The notes under the pieces: model-generated
Database searches by the model: none
Seen by the model: only the letters and a program-made list of their open reading frames with translations
Told to the model about the DNA's origin: nothing
Made by a program: the position numbers and the translations under genes
Assembly (NCBI RefSeq): GCF_002443255.2
Contig: NW_019211455.1
Location: forward strand, 39,475,449-39,539,448
Length of the DNA: 64,000 bases
DNA from: Varroa destructor
Taxonomy: Eukaryota; Arthropoda; Arachnida; Mesostigmata; Varroidae
Reading direction: 5' to 3'
Shown here: positions 51,053 through 61,768 of the stretch, piece after piece
Numbering within the stretch: the first letter of the stretch is position 1
Layout: the number at the start of each line of letters is the position of its first letter

Positions 51053-54000
51053 GTAAGTTGTTGGACTTCGACTAATAATATTAAGATTAGTTTTCCCGAG
51101 AGTCATTTTGGGCTATACGATAAACGTTTTAGTATTCAAACGAACATGTAAACGTAAGTCAAACGGATTCGACTAGGTAGATGTTTTCCAGCTTCTTACA
51201 GATTTGTTAGTTTATAGGCATAAAACAAAAAGATCAACTTTTTTTTTTTATTCCATATACTAAAAACTTCCTGCTCAAACAATACCAGCGAGATTTCATT
51301 AGCCGAACCGTTACCTTGTTGTTGCCATGGGCAGCCAGATATCCTGCAGGGCTGTTAGCACCTTCATTTTTAGGGGATTGTGACTGCTATAGACAGAAGA
51401 ACTCGTGGTGACATTTTACGATGCCTCAGCTTAGCTCACTCGTCAACAAAGACAACAAGTTCATGCGGTGTTTCCTGTTATGGGTGGAGCCTACTGGGGT
51501 TAGCCTTTAACTCAGACCGAGCATAGGTAGAAAGCCTGACACAGACGCTTAGTTACACTGCAAGAGGCTCCAGCGGGCAGAAAGTTACCTGATTTAATCT
51601 GCATTAATAAAACCTCCTCTACAAGCTTCGTCGAGGTCACTATCGGTAAGCACTCTCTGTGGCTGTGGCCGGCCTTTTGCTGAAGGTCACTTTCGTTACA
51701 CCAACTAATAGGTCGGCAGAAATTGGCGACAGTCCATCTACCCAAACTGGGTGAATAGAATTGAAGCCAGCGGTAGAAGGAGAATTGAATTTTTATCTAG
51801 GCCATCAGCTCTGACGACCTTCAACTATGAAATCCTAACGAGAATATTATCCGAAAGAAAATATATATATTTTTTAAGTGAACAATGATAAGAATAAAGC
51901 CGTGCGGAGAGTTGCTAATCAAATGGACATGGGGAAAACCGACCGGGCATGGCATAATAAAGGTTGAAGGCGCTCGTATTTTCGAGGTCACTGTGCTTAA
52001 TGAACCGGTGTCGGCTAGAGGAAATGTAACAACTTTTGCGCTTGCTCTAAATTTCGTTGACAGAATTGTGTATTTGCCTACTTTTAGATGAAAACAAATA
52101 TTTGCTATTACATGTGGTTCCTTATTTTTCCGATAATTCTTCTCTGAGATATTATCAAACAGGAGTCGACACCCAAAAAGTCAGACAGAGGCATAACTTT
52201 GTGACCATTCTTGGCTCGATCGTTCTCCGCAGCCAGCACGCACCGTAATATCTAGTTTCATTGATAAAATACGTTTCGTTTACAAGAAATTGCCTTCTTG
52301 ACAATTTGGCAGAGTTTTTCTGACTAGCTGGGGTCTTACACGATGTCTCCTGTCCCTCGTGAACATAACCGGGAAGACCGCTGCACACAATCACGTATAT
52401 TATTTTTTCTAGAAAAATAAGAGGACACCCGTTTCTAGCTTGCCTTGGGCATGTTACATGTGCCCACGATACATCTTTCTGAAAGTCACTTAAAGGCTTC
52501 TGGAGTAAGAGCTAAAAAAATTATTTAGTAAAATTATTTGCCCCATTGGAGCGAGCGGTACAAAATTAACTGGGTACTTTTATCTAGGAGAGTAACGATG
52601 TTCGAGGCAAACAGAAAGGTACAGGTGCTGGCAGGGGCAATTTTCCTTTGCTAGATGCCGATGATTTTTTTTTGTTTTTCACTAATGCTAGCACTCGTTG
52701 TATCTAAATGTAATAATTTTTTTTTTTGCTGTTTTCAAAGTAGTCTTATTTGTGCAAAGGATGGCGCATGAAATCCTGTTTGCTTGAAAAAAAACACGCC
52801 ATGGGGCAGCGTTTTGAGTATGGGGCTGATTATTAGTACAGAATGGAGTGTCTGGGGTTAGCGCTCGGGCAGGCGGCGATCAACCGACATAATAATCATG
52901 ACCTAATTTGGAAATAGTCGTTCTTTCTAAGATTATCTCGCGTTGGATAGCGATGTTATTGTTTTATAGTGCCACAGAGTATGGTGAGTAAATGAAGAAA
53001 GGGCAATGTTTGAATGTGTCGGTGTTACATGAAGTTCTTGTACACATACTCAGCAGTCTCACAATTGTCCCATAAAATTGACTTCGGGATATTTACTCAC
53101 TATGTTATTTAAAAATGGAATGGCATAAATTAAGCATTTCTCATTTATCGTTTATTGGAGCCTGCCTCTGATGAAGTCAGCTTGCACAGAATATATTAAG
53201 CACTTTTTTCCGTACAAAAAAAATCGCACTTCTCGAAAATCTCCACTTTCCACGCATTTTTTCCGCAACAGGTTTAAAATCTTCATAAACATTTTTACGG
53301 AATACAATCAGATGCAAGAATCAGCCAGTGCCGTAAACATTCGATCTGACCGCATCTCACGGTGTGAGCACTTGGCATCACGTGTTCAACTTATCTGAGG
53401 CTATTTCACCTGTTTTTATTTTTATCTCGAGTCAGCTCGCGTGGTATTCTCATGGGGCTCATCTCGTAGCGCAGAGTAAATAACAGGAGTAGCCTAACTT
53501 AATGATTGAAGCCCTCCGCATTCACTCGACTTTAGCGCGCGCCAACCTGAGCGACTCAACATGAACGTTCGACACTTCAGACCCATGCTGACTGCATGCG
53601 TCGTGCGACTGATTAGAATAAAAAGCTACTCTTTTCGTTTGCTACCTGATTACGCCACGCCACGGCACAAGTAGGTGCTACTGCTACCTAGCCATCGACC
53701 TAAAGGCTAGTAGAACGTTGTTCTTTTGAACTGACTTCATGCGGTATAACAAAGGGTGCAAACGAGCTAGACTAATTTGGGAACGAAAACAAAAGGCAAA
53801 CAAGAACGCGTCGTATCGAATTCCGTTGTTCAAAACAAAATATCAGATCTATTTAACAGCGGACGGTAACCTTATCTAGAACTGGAGGAGCGTACTTGAC
53901 GACCAAAACATTGAATTTTACACACACACAGGCAGACTTAGACCACGTACACAGAATACGCATGGACAGACAGGCATCAGTAATCGAAGCTCGCCATTCC

Positions 54001-54533
54001 CAGGATAGAACCAGAACTGTAGAAAATACTCGTCCTGACACCGTACTCTGTCGCCGGCTAACAAAGTAGTTGAACTCAAGTATCGTTTTTGTTTCGGCGC
54101 GGGCATTCTTCGATATTTTTCAAATAAACCGATATGGATAACGGTAATCAGCGTTCATTCGTGTATAAATGAGGTCAATAAGACAAGCCCTTTGTGTGTA
54201 AACTAGTACAATTACTTGTATCAAAAATACGTGATATTTTTAGTTTAAATGAACATCGCTGTGGTATATCTGTGGCGGAAAGCTATCAGCCAGCTGTTGT
54301 TTGTTTACGTCCTGATAGGCTCAAGACAAGGCAAACGGTTTAGGGAGCCGCATAGTGCAGGAGGATGTATATATCAAGTAGCATAGAAAGTTTTTGACCC
54401 TTTGTGTTGTAGTCTTTTTGTGCACGCTATCTTACTTTCGGCTACGCATTTATTTTGGATAATTATAATTGGTGTTAAGTTGGTAACTTTGCCGTTAGCT
54501 GGAATCTTCCTTATTGGTGCACCTGGGTTTTAG

Positions 54534-54641
54534 GAGCTGGCCGATATTGACTTAACGGACCCGGAACTCGAGAAGGCAGCTATGAAAATTCAATCAACTT
54601 TTAAGGGCTTCAAGACGCGACGCGCACCCGCGACCAAATAG
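54534..54641 (+). CDS. Exon 4: second acidic-IQ module and C-terminus
   Basis: Bounded by GGGTTTTAG at the 5' side and ending in TAG. It encodes residues 80-114, starting ELADIDLTDPELEKAA, then MKIQSTFKGFKTRR and the tail APATK. This is nearly the same unit as exon 2 (ELADIDL shared exactly; IQ...F.G.K conserved), so the exon pair looks like an intragenic duplication. In place of the usual Arg of the IQ core there is Lys103, a conservative change. Confidence 0.88.
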   Translation, partial: ELADIDLTDPELEKAAMKIQSTFKGFKTRRAPATK

Positions 54642-55103
54642 AACGTATCGTCAATTACAATAGAGGTATTATTACTAGTCTAAGTACTGTTAATAGCAAA
54701 AATGCTAACATCACTAAAAGACAGGGCAATTACATCGATTTTACACAGACAATTATTTCCAAATTGCTATCGTATGTAAAAGCAAAACAGCGATATAGGA
54801 CAACTATAAAGACAGAATACTGAAAATGTCTAAATTACGGGAGAAAAAACGATCAGGAAACGAAGGCGGAAAAGTCTGTCACTTGTCCACTCAGCTTTGC
54901 GAGGTATTACCTTTACTAGTGTCTTTTTATCTCTATTGTGACATATTCTGTCACTTCCGAATTTCATCCTCCGACTATTAACCCTCTTACGATGCACTTA
55001 TTTTCTTTTACTTATGTCTGTTACCGAACAATACCCCACAAAAGCTTTGCTAACTCCTTAGATTCTTCGCAATTGTACGACCAGTATAATTGAATAAGAA
55101 AAC

Positions 55104-55109
55104 AATAAA
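55104..55109 (+). promoter_or_regulatory. Candidate poly(A) signal of the dual-IQ gene
   Basis: AATAAA about 460 nt after the stop codon at 54641, followed by T-rich sequence. It is the first canonical hexamer I noticed downstream. Such hexamers are common in AT-rich DNA, so this is only a candidate. Confidence 0.35.
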
Positions 55110-56162
55110 TATTTTTCAAATTTCACGGAAAACTTACGGATACAATAGCATACAAGTCAAATTTTGCAAAGAGATAGACGCCTCTATCTCGGACCTCGGA
55201 AGGTCATCTAAACCGTGTTACCTTCTTTACAGAGGCCTAGTGAAAAGGCCACAACAAAAATGAATCGGTTGACTTCATTGCCGAAAAAGCAAAAGTTAGC
55301 ATGTTCGTGTCGTAGGCATTTGCTGAAGTAGTGCATGGAGAAAGCTGCATAGGACGACGTAGCTGTAACGTCACGTTTTGAATATTTCCGGAATAGTGTA
55401 TATAAATAGTAGTACGCCATTTCTTGCATATGAACAGTCTTCGCCTAATCGTGTCCTGCGTTAATCGTTAATTTGCTGTTTAAAAAGGTACAATTCTACA
55501 TATCTTCCTGTTAGGAAGGAAGCATAACTGTTAATTTAATCATACCGACAAGAAAAAGGTTCAGTGGCTTGACATAATGTATCCGCCTTCAGTATCATAG
55601 CAATATCATACAATAATAAAAATACATAATTTCCCGTATAATCGATCAACAGGCCACAACAAACAACAGGCCACCATAATAACGATTATAACTCACTTCC
55701 GTAGGGACACTTGCGTTGTATCTGTCGCTCTAAACGTTCGGTGTCCTCTATATGAAATTCAACGATTTTGGGGGTGGACGCGCAAAAGAGACGGTAGTAG
55801 ATTGGAATTGGAAGGAGGTCGCATTTATACGCAGGCGCCATGGGAGAAATCGAATGTGGAGCGGAAAAAATGGGCAGAATAAAGAGAAGAACGCTTAGCA
55901 GTAATTACGATTTGTAGGGACCGTCCCGTTAGAGCATATCCGCTTAGCATATTACATGTCAAGGAAATAAATGTATGCTATTCCGGGTACTAGAATTACG
56001 AAAGCCACAAGCGTCAACTGTGTAAGTTGTTGAAAACGTTAAGTGGAAAGAAAATCGCTTCAAGGCACGGCAGGTTTCATAACGTCGGCGGGAGGTTTAT
56101 TAATGGCGAAAAAAACGTTTCGCTTTTATTGCTATAGCATGAATGCCACTTACCATTAATTT

Positions 56163-56210
56163 ATTTAAGCCAGTATTACCAAACAACAGTATGGTAATAC
56201 TGGCTTAAAT
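56163..56210. repeat. Perfect 19-bp inverted repeat with 10-nt loop
   Basis: ATTTAAGCCAGTATTACCA (56163-56181) and its exact reverse complement (56192-56210) flank AACAACAGTA. The stem is too short for a typical animal pre-miRNA, yet far longer than a chance palindrome; it could be a small hairpin element or a structured site. Confidence 0.95.
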
Positions 56211-58284
56211 CTAATCGATTATAAGACAATCTAAAACGATAAAAGGTACCTCGGGGCATGTAATACATAGTACGCGCAACTTATCTTGAAGGGTGCGGGC
56301 GCTACAGGTACTCATACTTGTCATATGTGCTTGCATTTGATACACGGGTACAACGTATTGTAGGTAATAGAATACGCGATTACAAGGACAGAGGTAAATT
56401 AAAGACGAAAAGAATTTGGTACACAGGAAGACGGAAGCTCAGCGTTAGGTACTTCAAAGAAAATAAATTATCGACAGTTAACTTACCTACGACAATACGA
56501 CTTACTAGGACAATATCAGCCTACCGTATGACCATGTTGCGTGCCGAACAGCAAACGAAAGTTATATTGCTAAAATAATAATATTAAAAGCTGGAGAAGT
56601 AGGCATATAACATAACAGATGTTTTCCACTTGATCTCTCAGCTTTTCTAGCGTATGGCTGCTGCTAAATAGCAGGGACGTATTTGTTTAGACGAAGTAAA
56701 AAAAAAAGCAATCAATATTGAACATATCGGTTTGTGCTGAGGCCGTTTACGGTACTCAACTTTCTATTCTAATTAGTAGAATTAATAATATTAAGTTCTC
56801 TTAAATCATTGAACTAAGATGTCTATTGGAAATGGTAAATGTAGACAGACGTATTCGTCCCTCAATAAAGCGTAGCTTTCAACCGAAACACTATACACGA
56901 AGTAATAGTTAGGGAAAAATGTTCCATGCCTGGATGATTTCATCATAATTAAAAACATTCGTTTTTTTTCCAGTCGTTGGAGCATAAAAGTTCTCGCTTG
57001 CAAGTCAGTCTACGCCCATTCAAATTTGTGCTTTTCTTCTACTTAGTGGTAAATAGCAACGCTTTTGTAAAAAGTACTACCACACAGAAGTCAGTCTCTG
57101 TAAAAGATAGGTACTACATTTCTTGAAACATTCTCGTAGAAAAATAGATAAAAAGGAAAAGCTAACTTTTCCAAACATTATTATAATACAACGAAATTCT
57201 TTCATTGTGTTTAATAATATATAGTAGATACAGTTAACCGAAGAAATGACGTTAATTTATAAGAGTAAAGGTAAACCTCTCAGTGTAGAACGTTGCCGAG
57301 ATAACGAAGTATATAAAAAAGTCTTTTGACAGGCAATCCGATTTTTGCTTGCATATGTGGCCTACTTCAAAAGTGCGGTTGTAGAAATAACGATAATAAA
57401 AAAAAAACCACATATAAAAAACTAACAAACCAGTACGTTTTCCACGAGATCACCGTGCTAATCTTAGAAGTCTCGGCAACGATTGCATACTGTAATGCAT
57501 GAGTTAATAGGGTATTATAACCGTATGTTACGATTTTAGTTGCGCTATAGTATTAAAGCAATTTGTTGTAGTGTCCGCAAAAGTTGGCCAATACAAGAAT
57601 AATTATAATAATAATATACAGAGGTATAAAACGTTACAATAAAGACGTTTACAGAAAAGGACAACGACTTATCTTTTCGTGTGCAGTTTGATTTTTCAGC
57701 ATTCAGAGTATCTGAGAGCAGAGAAGTTGCATCCGCTGATATAGTAGGTATAGCTTTGCGTATAAAATGTGCAAGATAATCGGCACTGTTCAAGGTTAAT
57801 TTTCATAAAATATTCGAATCAAAAATCGGACGCAGCCGATAAGCTTCATGTCCTAGAGGATCAGCAACAACCGAAACCTTTTCCTTAAGAAGAAGAACGA
57901 AAACACAGCGAAAATCGGAAAGTATGAAACGACCGTAGGCGAATCCCCTTTCAACCGTTTGGCGGCCTATCAAGTATTTCCTCTTGAAACCGATTAGATG
58001 TTTAAGATACACAGCTGTAAATATATCACCTGGGCCGTAAAACGATGAAAAACATGCTCGGCTTTTGCGGGCCAAGAAATCGTACTAACACAAAGTATAT
58101 AGCCCTGAGTATCCTTCTAATTAGTAGTTTAGTTAGCGTCAAAAATGCGGTCATGTGTTCATGAGCACGATCCGATTACGCGGAAACGTCGTGTTCTTTT
58201 AAATTTTTCCCGATTAAAAAAAATTGATAAATAAGCTAATGCAAAGTGTACGCGTCTGACCCGTTGAAAATGATCCACTGTCCG

Positions 58285-58669
58285 GCTTCTACTTGACAGC
58301 ATTATGAAATAAAGGAACAACTCGAAAGGATGCGCCGCAAGAGAATAACGGAAGGACAAACTTGAGACGAGCCGATGTCCTATAGTCGGCTTCCATGGAA
58401 AAGAAGTGCACAAGAGCCCGCCCGAGAGTTGCTATACCCGGAGAGAAGGGGAGCCCCAACGAAGGACGAGTCGGAACGTGACAAAGAGAATAATAGCCCA
58501 ACGCCCGTTCCTAGTTTTGAAGTAATAATAAAGTATATCCCGAACCAAAACCCAAGCCTTCGAGGGGTCCCACAGTGTCAGACAAACAACGAAGTTGTGA
58601 AAACTGGTTTGCATAATAATGCATTACCCCTCAACCTCTAATAGAAAAAAAAAGCTTCTACTTGACAGC
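58285..58669 (+). mobile_element. Retroposed insertion with poly(A) tail and 16-bp target-site duplications
   Basis: Seen: GCTTCTACTTGACAGC occurs at 58285-58300 and again, identically, at 58654-58669. The 353 bp between them end in nine A residues (58645-58653) directly abutting the second copy. Known: target-primed reverse transcription by LINE machinery leaves exactly this structure, a 3' poly(A) and perfect duplications of 7-20 bp. Inferred: insertion in plus-strand sense of a 5'-truncated LINE, a LINE-mobilised cDNA or a SINE-like unit. Undamaged duplications point to a fairly recent event. The insert is GC-richer than its surroundings. Confidence 0.72.
58303..58641 (+). pseudogene. Mostly open frame inside the retroposed insert, unidentified
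   Basis: One frame runs across almost the whole insert: YEIKEQLERMRRKRITEGQT, an in-frame TGA at 58363-58365, then an ATG at 58375 and 88 further codons ending in TAA at 58639-58641, four bases before the poly(A). The product is hydrophilic and rich in Pro, Asn, Arg and Glu (for example ERDKENNSPTPVPSF). The sense agrees with the poly(A) tail. I do not recognise the family. It could be the end of a LINE ORF or of a host mRNA with almost no 3' UTR. The start may lie in the lost 5' part; the 88-codon ATG frame could still be translated. Confidence 0.45.
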
Positions 58670-58728
58670 GGTGAGAGTGATGAATATTGTCTGTGTGATA
58701 GAGATAGTGTCAGTCATGTTAAAGATTT

Positions 58729-58747
58729 TATATATATATATATATAT
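58729..58747. repeat. (TA)n microsatellite
   Basis: About nine TA units followed by TGTATGTATATA, 60 bp beyond the retroposed insert. Confidence 0.9.
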
Positions 58748-61531
58748 GTATGTATATACTCATTTTAACTCCAGTAGATCAAGCGCGTGTAAGTTGCGAC
58801 CTAGCAACATATAAAAATAGAGATGATTTAAATATCGAGCAACATATGGTCCAAAAGCTGCTTACGAACAAAGCAAATATTATCTCTAAATATTTATATT
58901 CACTTGTCTTTTATTGGTTGATATATAATAGATAGTGTGTGTTACACAGAAATCAGCGAATCAAGCAATTTACAGTGTTGCCTTATTACAAACCGCGGCG
59001 AAATTTAAATCAATAAAGCATACCCAGGTACTAATACGAATGTAGGGGACTAACCGTCTGTAGGGCAACGTTTATTTGCTATCCGTACTCTAAAGCTCTA
59101 CCTAATAGATGTAGTCGAATCACTGTGAATTTTTGCGTGGGCATTTTGGGCACAAACTGATTATCGACAAAATATACTTTTATCGTTAAGTAATCCTTAA
59201 TATCGTGACGGCTATTGAAGTTAAAAAAAAAACATTTGGTAAATTATAAATTTTTACGCCTTGGGGGTATTCTGCTAGCCCTTAAGCTTACGCTACCTAA
59301 TTACACATGCTGGATGTTGTATGTTAGTGGATTATCTCTCTGTCGTCTAAAGTAATAGTCCTATATATGTGGGCTCTCGCAAAGCACCCCACGCCCGAGC
59401 CTGTTTTGTGTCAGAATCTAATTTGGAAAAAGACGTTTTAAACCGCTTGTATAATAATCATTTGGCCTTATGATTAGAATCAATCTCAACCCATGAATGT
59501 TCGATTTTTGCTAGTTACCAACTTTTACTATCATTACCATTGGAATAGTGAATTGAAATTTCCCAGATTGAGCATTCTTCTTTGAGCTAAAAAGGTTGAT
59601 AGTTTATGCAATGAACGTTCTTGGGTCAGAGAAGCCTTGTTAGCGACACACACACGACACGGCAAGTGTGATTAAATAGAAAAAAGAAAATATATATTTC
59701 TACTGATCATACTGTAAACTTGTAACGATTACAACTCGATAATATCATATACTAAGGACAGAAGTCGTATTCAGTCAGAATATCAGATCCCGAGTCGGCT
59801 TTTGCACTGTTCAGGACCGAATCAGGCTCACATGTGTGTTTTTTCACACCATAGAATAGAGCAAGGCTATAGCTGGATAGACAATGTTTTAAAATAAAAT
59901 AATAATAATGAAGAATGATCTATCTCCATGGTGCAAATGTATTTTGTCCATTGTTTATTTACTTCATCTAGAAGCAGGCAGTATTCAGTAAGTTTGAGCT
60001 ATCATAAACAATACTCTTTGCTTAGTAGAATCGGAACTCATTTTTAACTTTAGACAATCAAATATTTACGTTTACAGTAGAATTTACTACAGATAGCTCT
60101 TTGCTAAACCTCACCAAGTTCATCCATATATCTATAGAGTACACTAAAAAACTAAAAGTTATACTAGCACTTCGAGTCGTTCAAGGTTCTCCTCAACTTG
60201 TTCGCTGCTCTATTAATTAACACCAACGACTCGGCGACTCCATAATGACCCGCATCTGACAGCGCTTTGAGAATAATTTTTCAGGCTTTTCTCAAACTCT
60301 TTCGAACAGGTACTTAGCTACAAAATTGTTTCCGATATATTACACTCTCTTATCTCCTTAGACAGTCGTCTGAGTTAAAAAAAGGAATTATTTTCAAAAG
60401 CGTCCAATCGTATTTGTACGAATCCGTACTGTGAATCCGTATAGGAGCAAGTTTAGAATCCACCAGCTGCGAAACAACTGAATAAAGCTATTATTTAGTA
60501 TCCGATTGAAAACTCTTAATTGGGAGAGACCTTGCTTTCTGCAGCCACCTGAAAATGCCCAATTTGTGCTAATGTATAGGCACACACTGTATCAAGTATT
60601 GCCATTGTTAAGGTCAAACAGACATTCTGCGTCGGAGCCCTTTCAAAAAAGCTGAAGAGAAATTTCAGCCATATTTAAGAATATCGGTGTTCGCCGACTC
60701 AGATTCCAGATATCGTTGATAGCGCTATAAAGCTTAGACCGTTTAAATAGAAGATAAGCAAATGAGAAAGGGTTGTTACAGATAAAAACATTTTACTGAA
60801 AAATCTATTTGTATTTAGGTAATACAGGCTTTTAAATAAGTAACATACCAAAAATTAATACGTCACTTTGTGGGACCAGCAGAGTGCGTCTATTGTGCCT
60901 TTACATAGTAGCTTACGTTAGATTTCTATATCTCACAATAGTTTTCTATCCGCAGGCAATAAACGAGCGGACATTTAAGTATCTGATATATGAAAAAAAC
61001 TTTATTGTTATTATAATTCAAAAATTGTTCTTGATTCAACGTATGATTATGTCAACGATGTTTTTGCTGTGTTAAGAACTTGACCTTGTGACAATACAAA
61101 GTTAATGCTACCGATCTTTACCCTTCAAACATACGCCTACTATACAACCTAAAAACGCTTTTTTTTTTCAGTGCAACTTTAGTTAGGTAGGTAACCCATT
61201 CGCACTGGACGGAAGTTTCGTAATATTTTTTTTGCAAAATATTATATAATATTTTATAGAACATAGCACGCCGTTCTGATAATCTCGAACTATTGTCTGT
61301 AATACGACGAACAAATCAGTAACACATACATAGAAATGTATTGCCGAAGTCAAGCCTGTCCAAGACGCTTGTCCCGTGAATTGCACGGTATAAATAACAA
61401 TTTTTATTAATCAAGCGCCGTATCACGGTTGCTAGAACGAAAATGTCGGCAAATTTTTAGGCTTCGCTTTGTATTTCCGTGACTGTGACAAACTAATGGA
61501 TACGTAACCACGTCCAACCAAATTACCGTTG

Positions 61532-61768
61532 CAGCGATTGCTGTTCAGCGATCTGCACAATAGTCCAACAGCTTTTAAATGTCTTCAAACGTACGATATC
61601 TCAAACACATGCCAGAACCCCAAGGCAAGTTCTCTCAGTGTCGATAGCCGAAAGCAGAATATTCATGGTGATCAAGACCCTCTCTTAAAAGTTCGTCAGG
61701 CAAATTCGGTTGGCTTGAGAGACGGAGCAACGATTCAGTCCGTAGACCTTCATTGCACTGCGCTGTGA
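61532..61768 (+). CDS. Possible exon, unidentified
   Basis: Acceptor-like AAATTACCGTTGCAG is followed by a 78-codon frame (begins RLLFSDLHNSPTAFKCLQTY; contains SSLSVDSRKQNIHGDQDPLL) ending in TGA. It is hydrophilic and of mixed codon use. The minus strand across the same bases is open too. No family recognised. Confidence 0.2.
   Translation, partial: QRLLFSDLHNSPTAFKCLQTYDISNTCQNPKASSLSVDSRKQNIHGDQDPLLKVRQANSVGLRDGATIQSVDLHCTAL

Larger units (their letters stand above)
44903..54641 (+). other. Gene span: four-exon igloo/PEP-19 (PCP4)-like dual-IQ calmodulin-binding protein
   Basis: Seen: four exons join into one frame of 345 nt (114 residues plus stop): 44903-44925, 49268-49412, 50984-51052 and 54534-54641. 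Introns are 4342, 1571 and 3481 nt, all GT..AG, and phases match at each junction (2, 0, 0). Two copies of an acidic-IQ module, ELADIDL.D.EL..AA.KIQ followed by F.G.K, lie at residues 22-49 and 80-108, joined by a Pro/Glu linker at 57-79. Known: proteins of the PEP-19/PCP4, neurogranin and Drosophila igloo type carry an acidic stretch just before an IQ motif and bind calmodulin, mostly in neurons. Inferred: a cytosolic calmodulin regulator. A Tc1/mariner relic sits in intron 1. Isoforms using other first or last exons are possible. Confidence 0.85.
54642..58284. other. 3' flank of dual-IQ gene, then no clear gene
   Basis: The 3' UTR probably runs to about 55.1 kb. Adjacent minus-strand frames of 82-90 codons at 57.5-58.1 kb are unremarkable in length and unrecognised. 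The long hairpin at 56.16 kb is listed separately. Confidence 0.5.
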
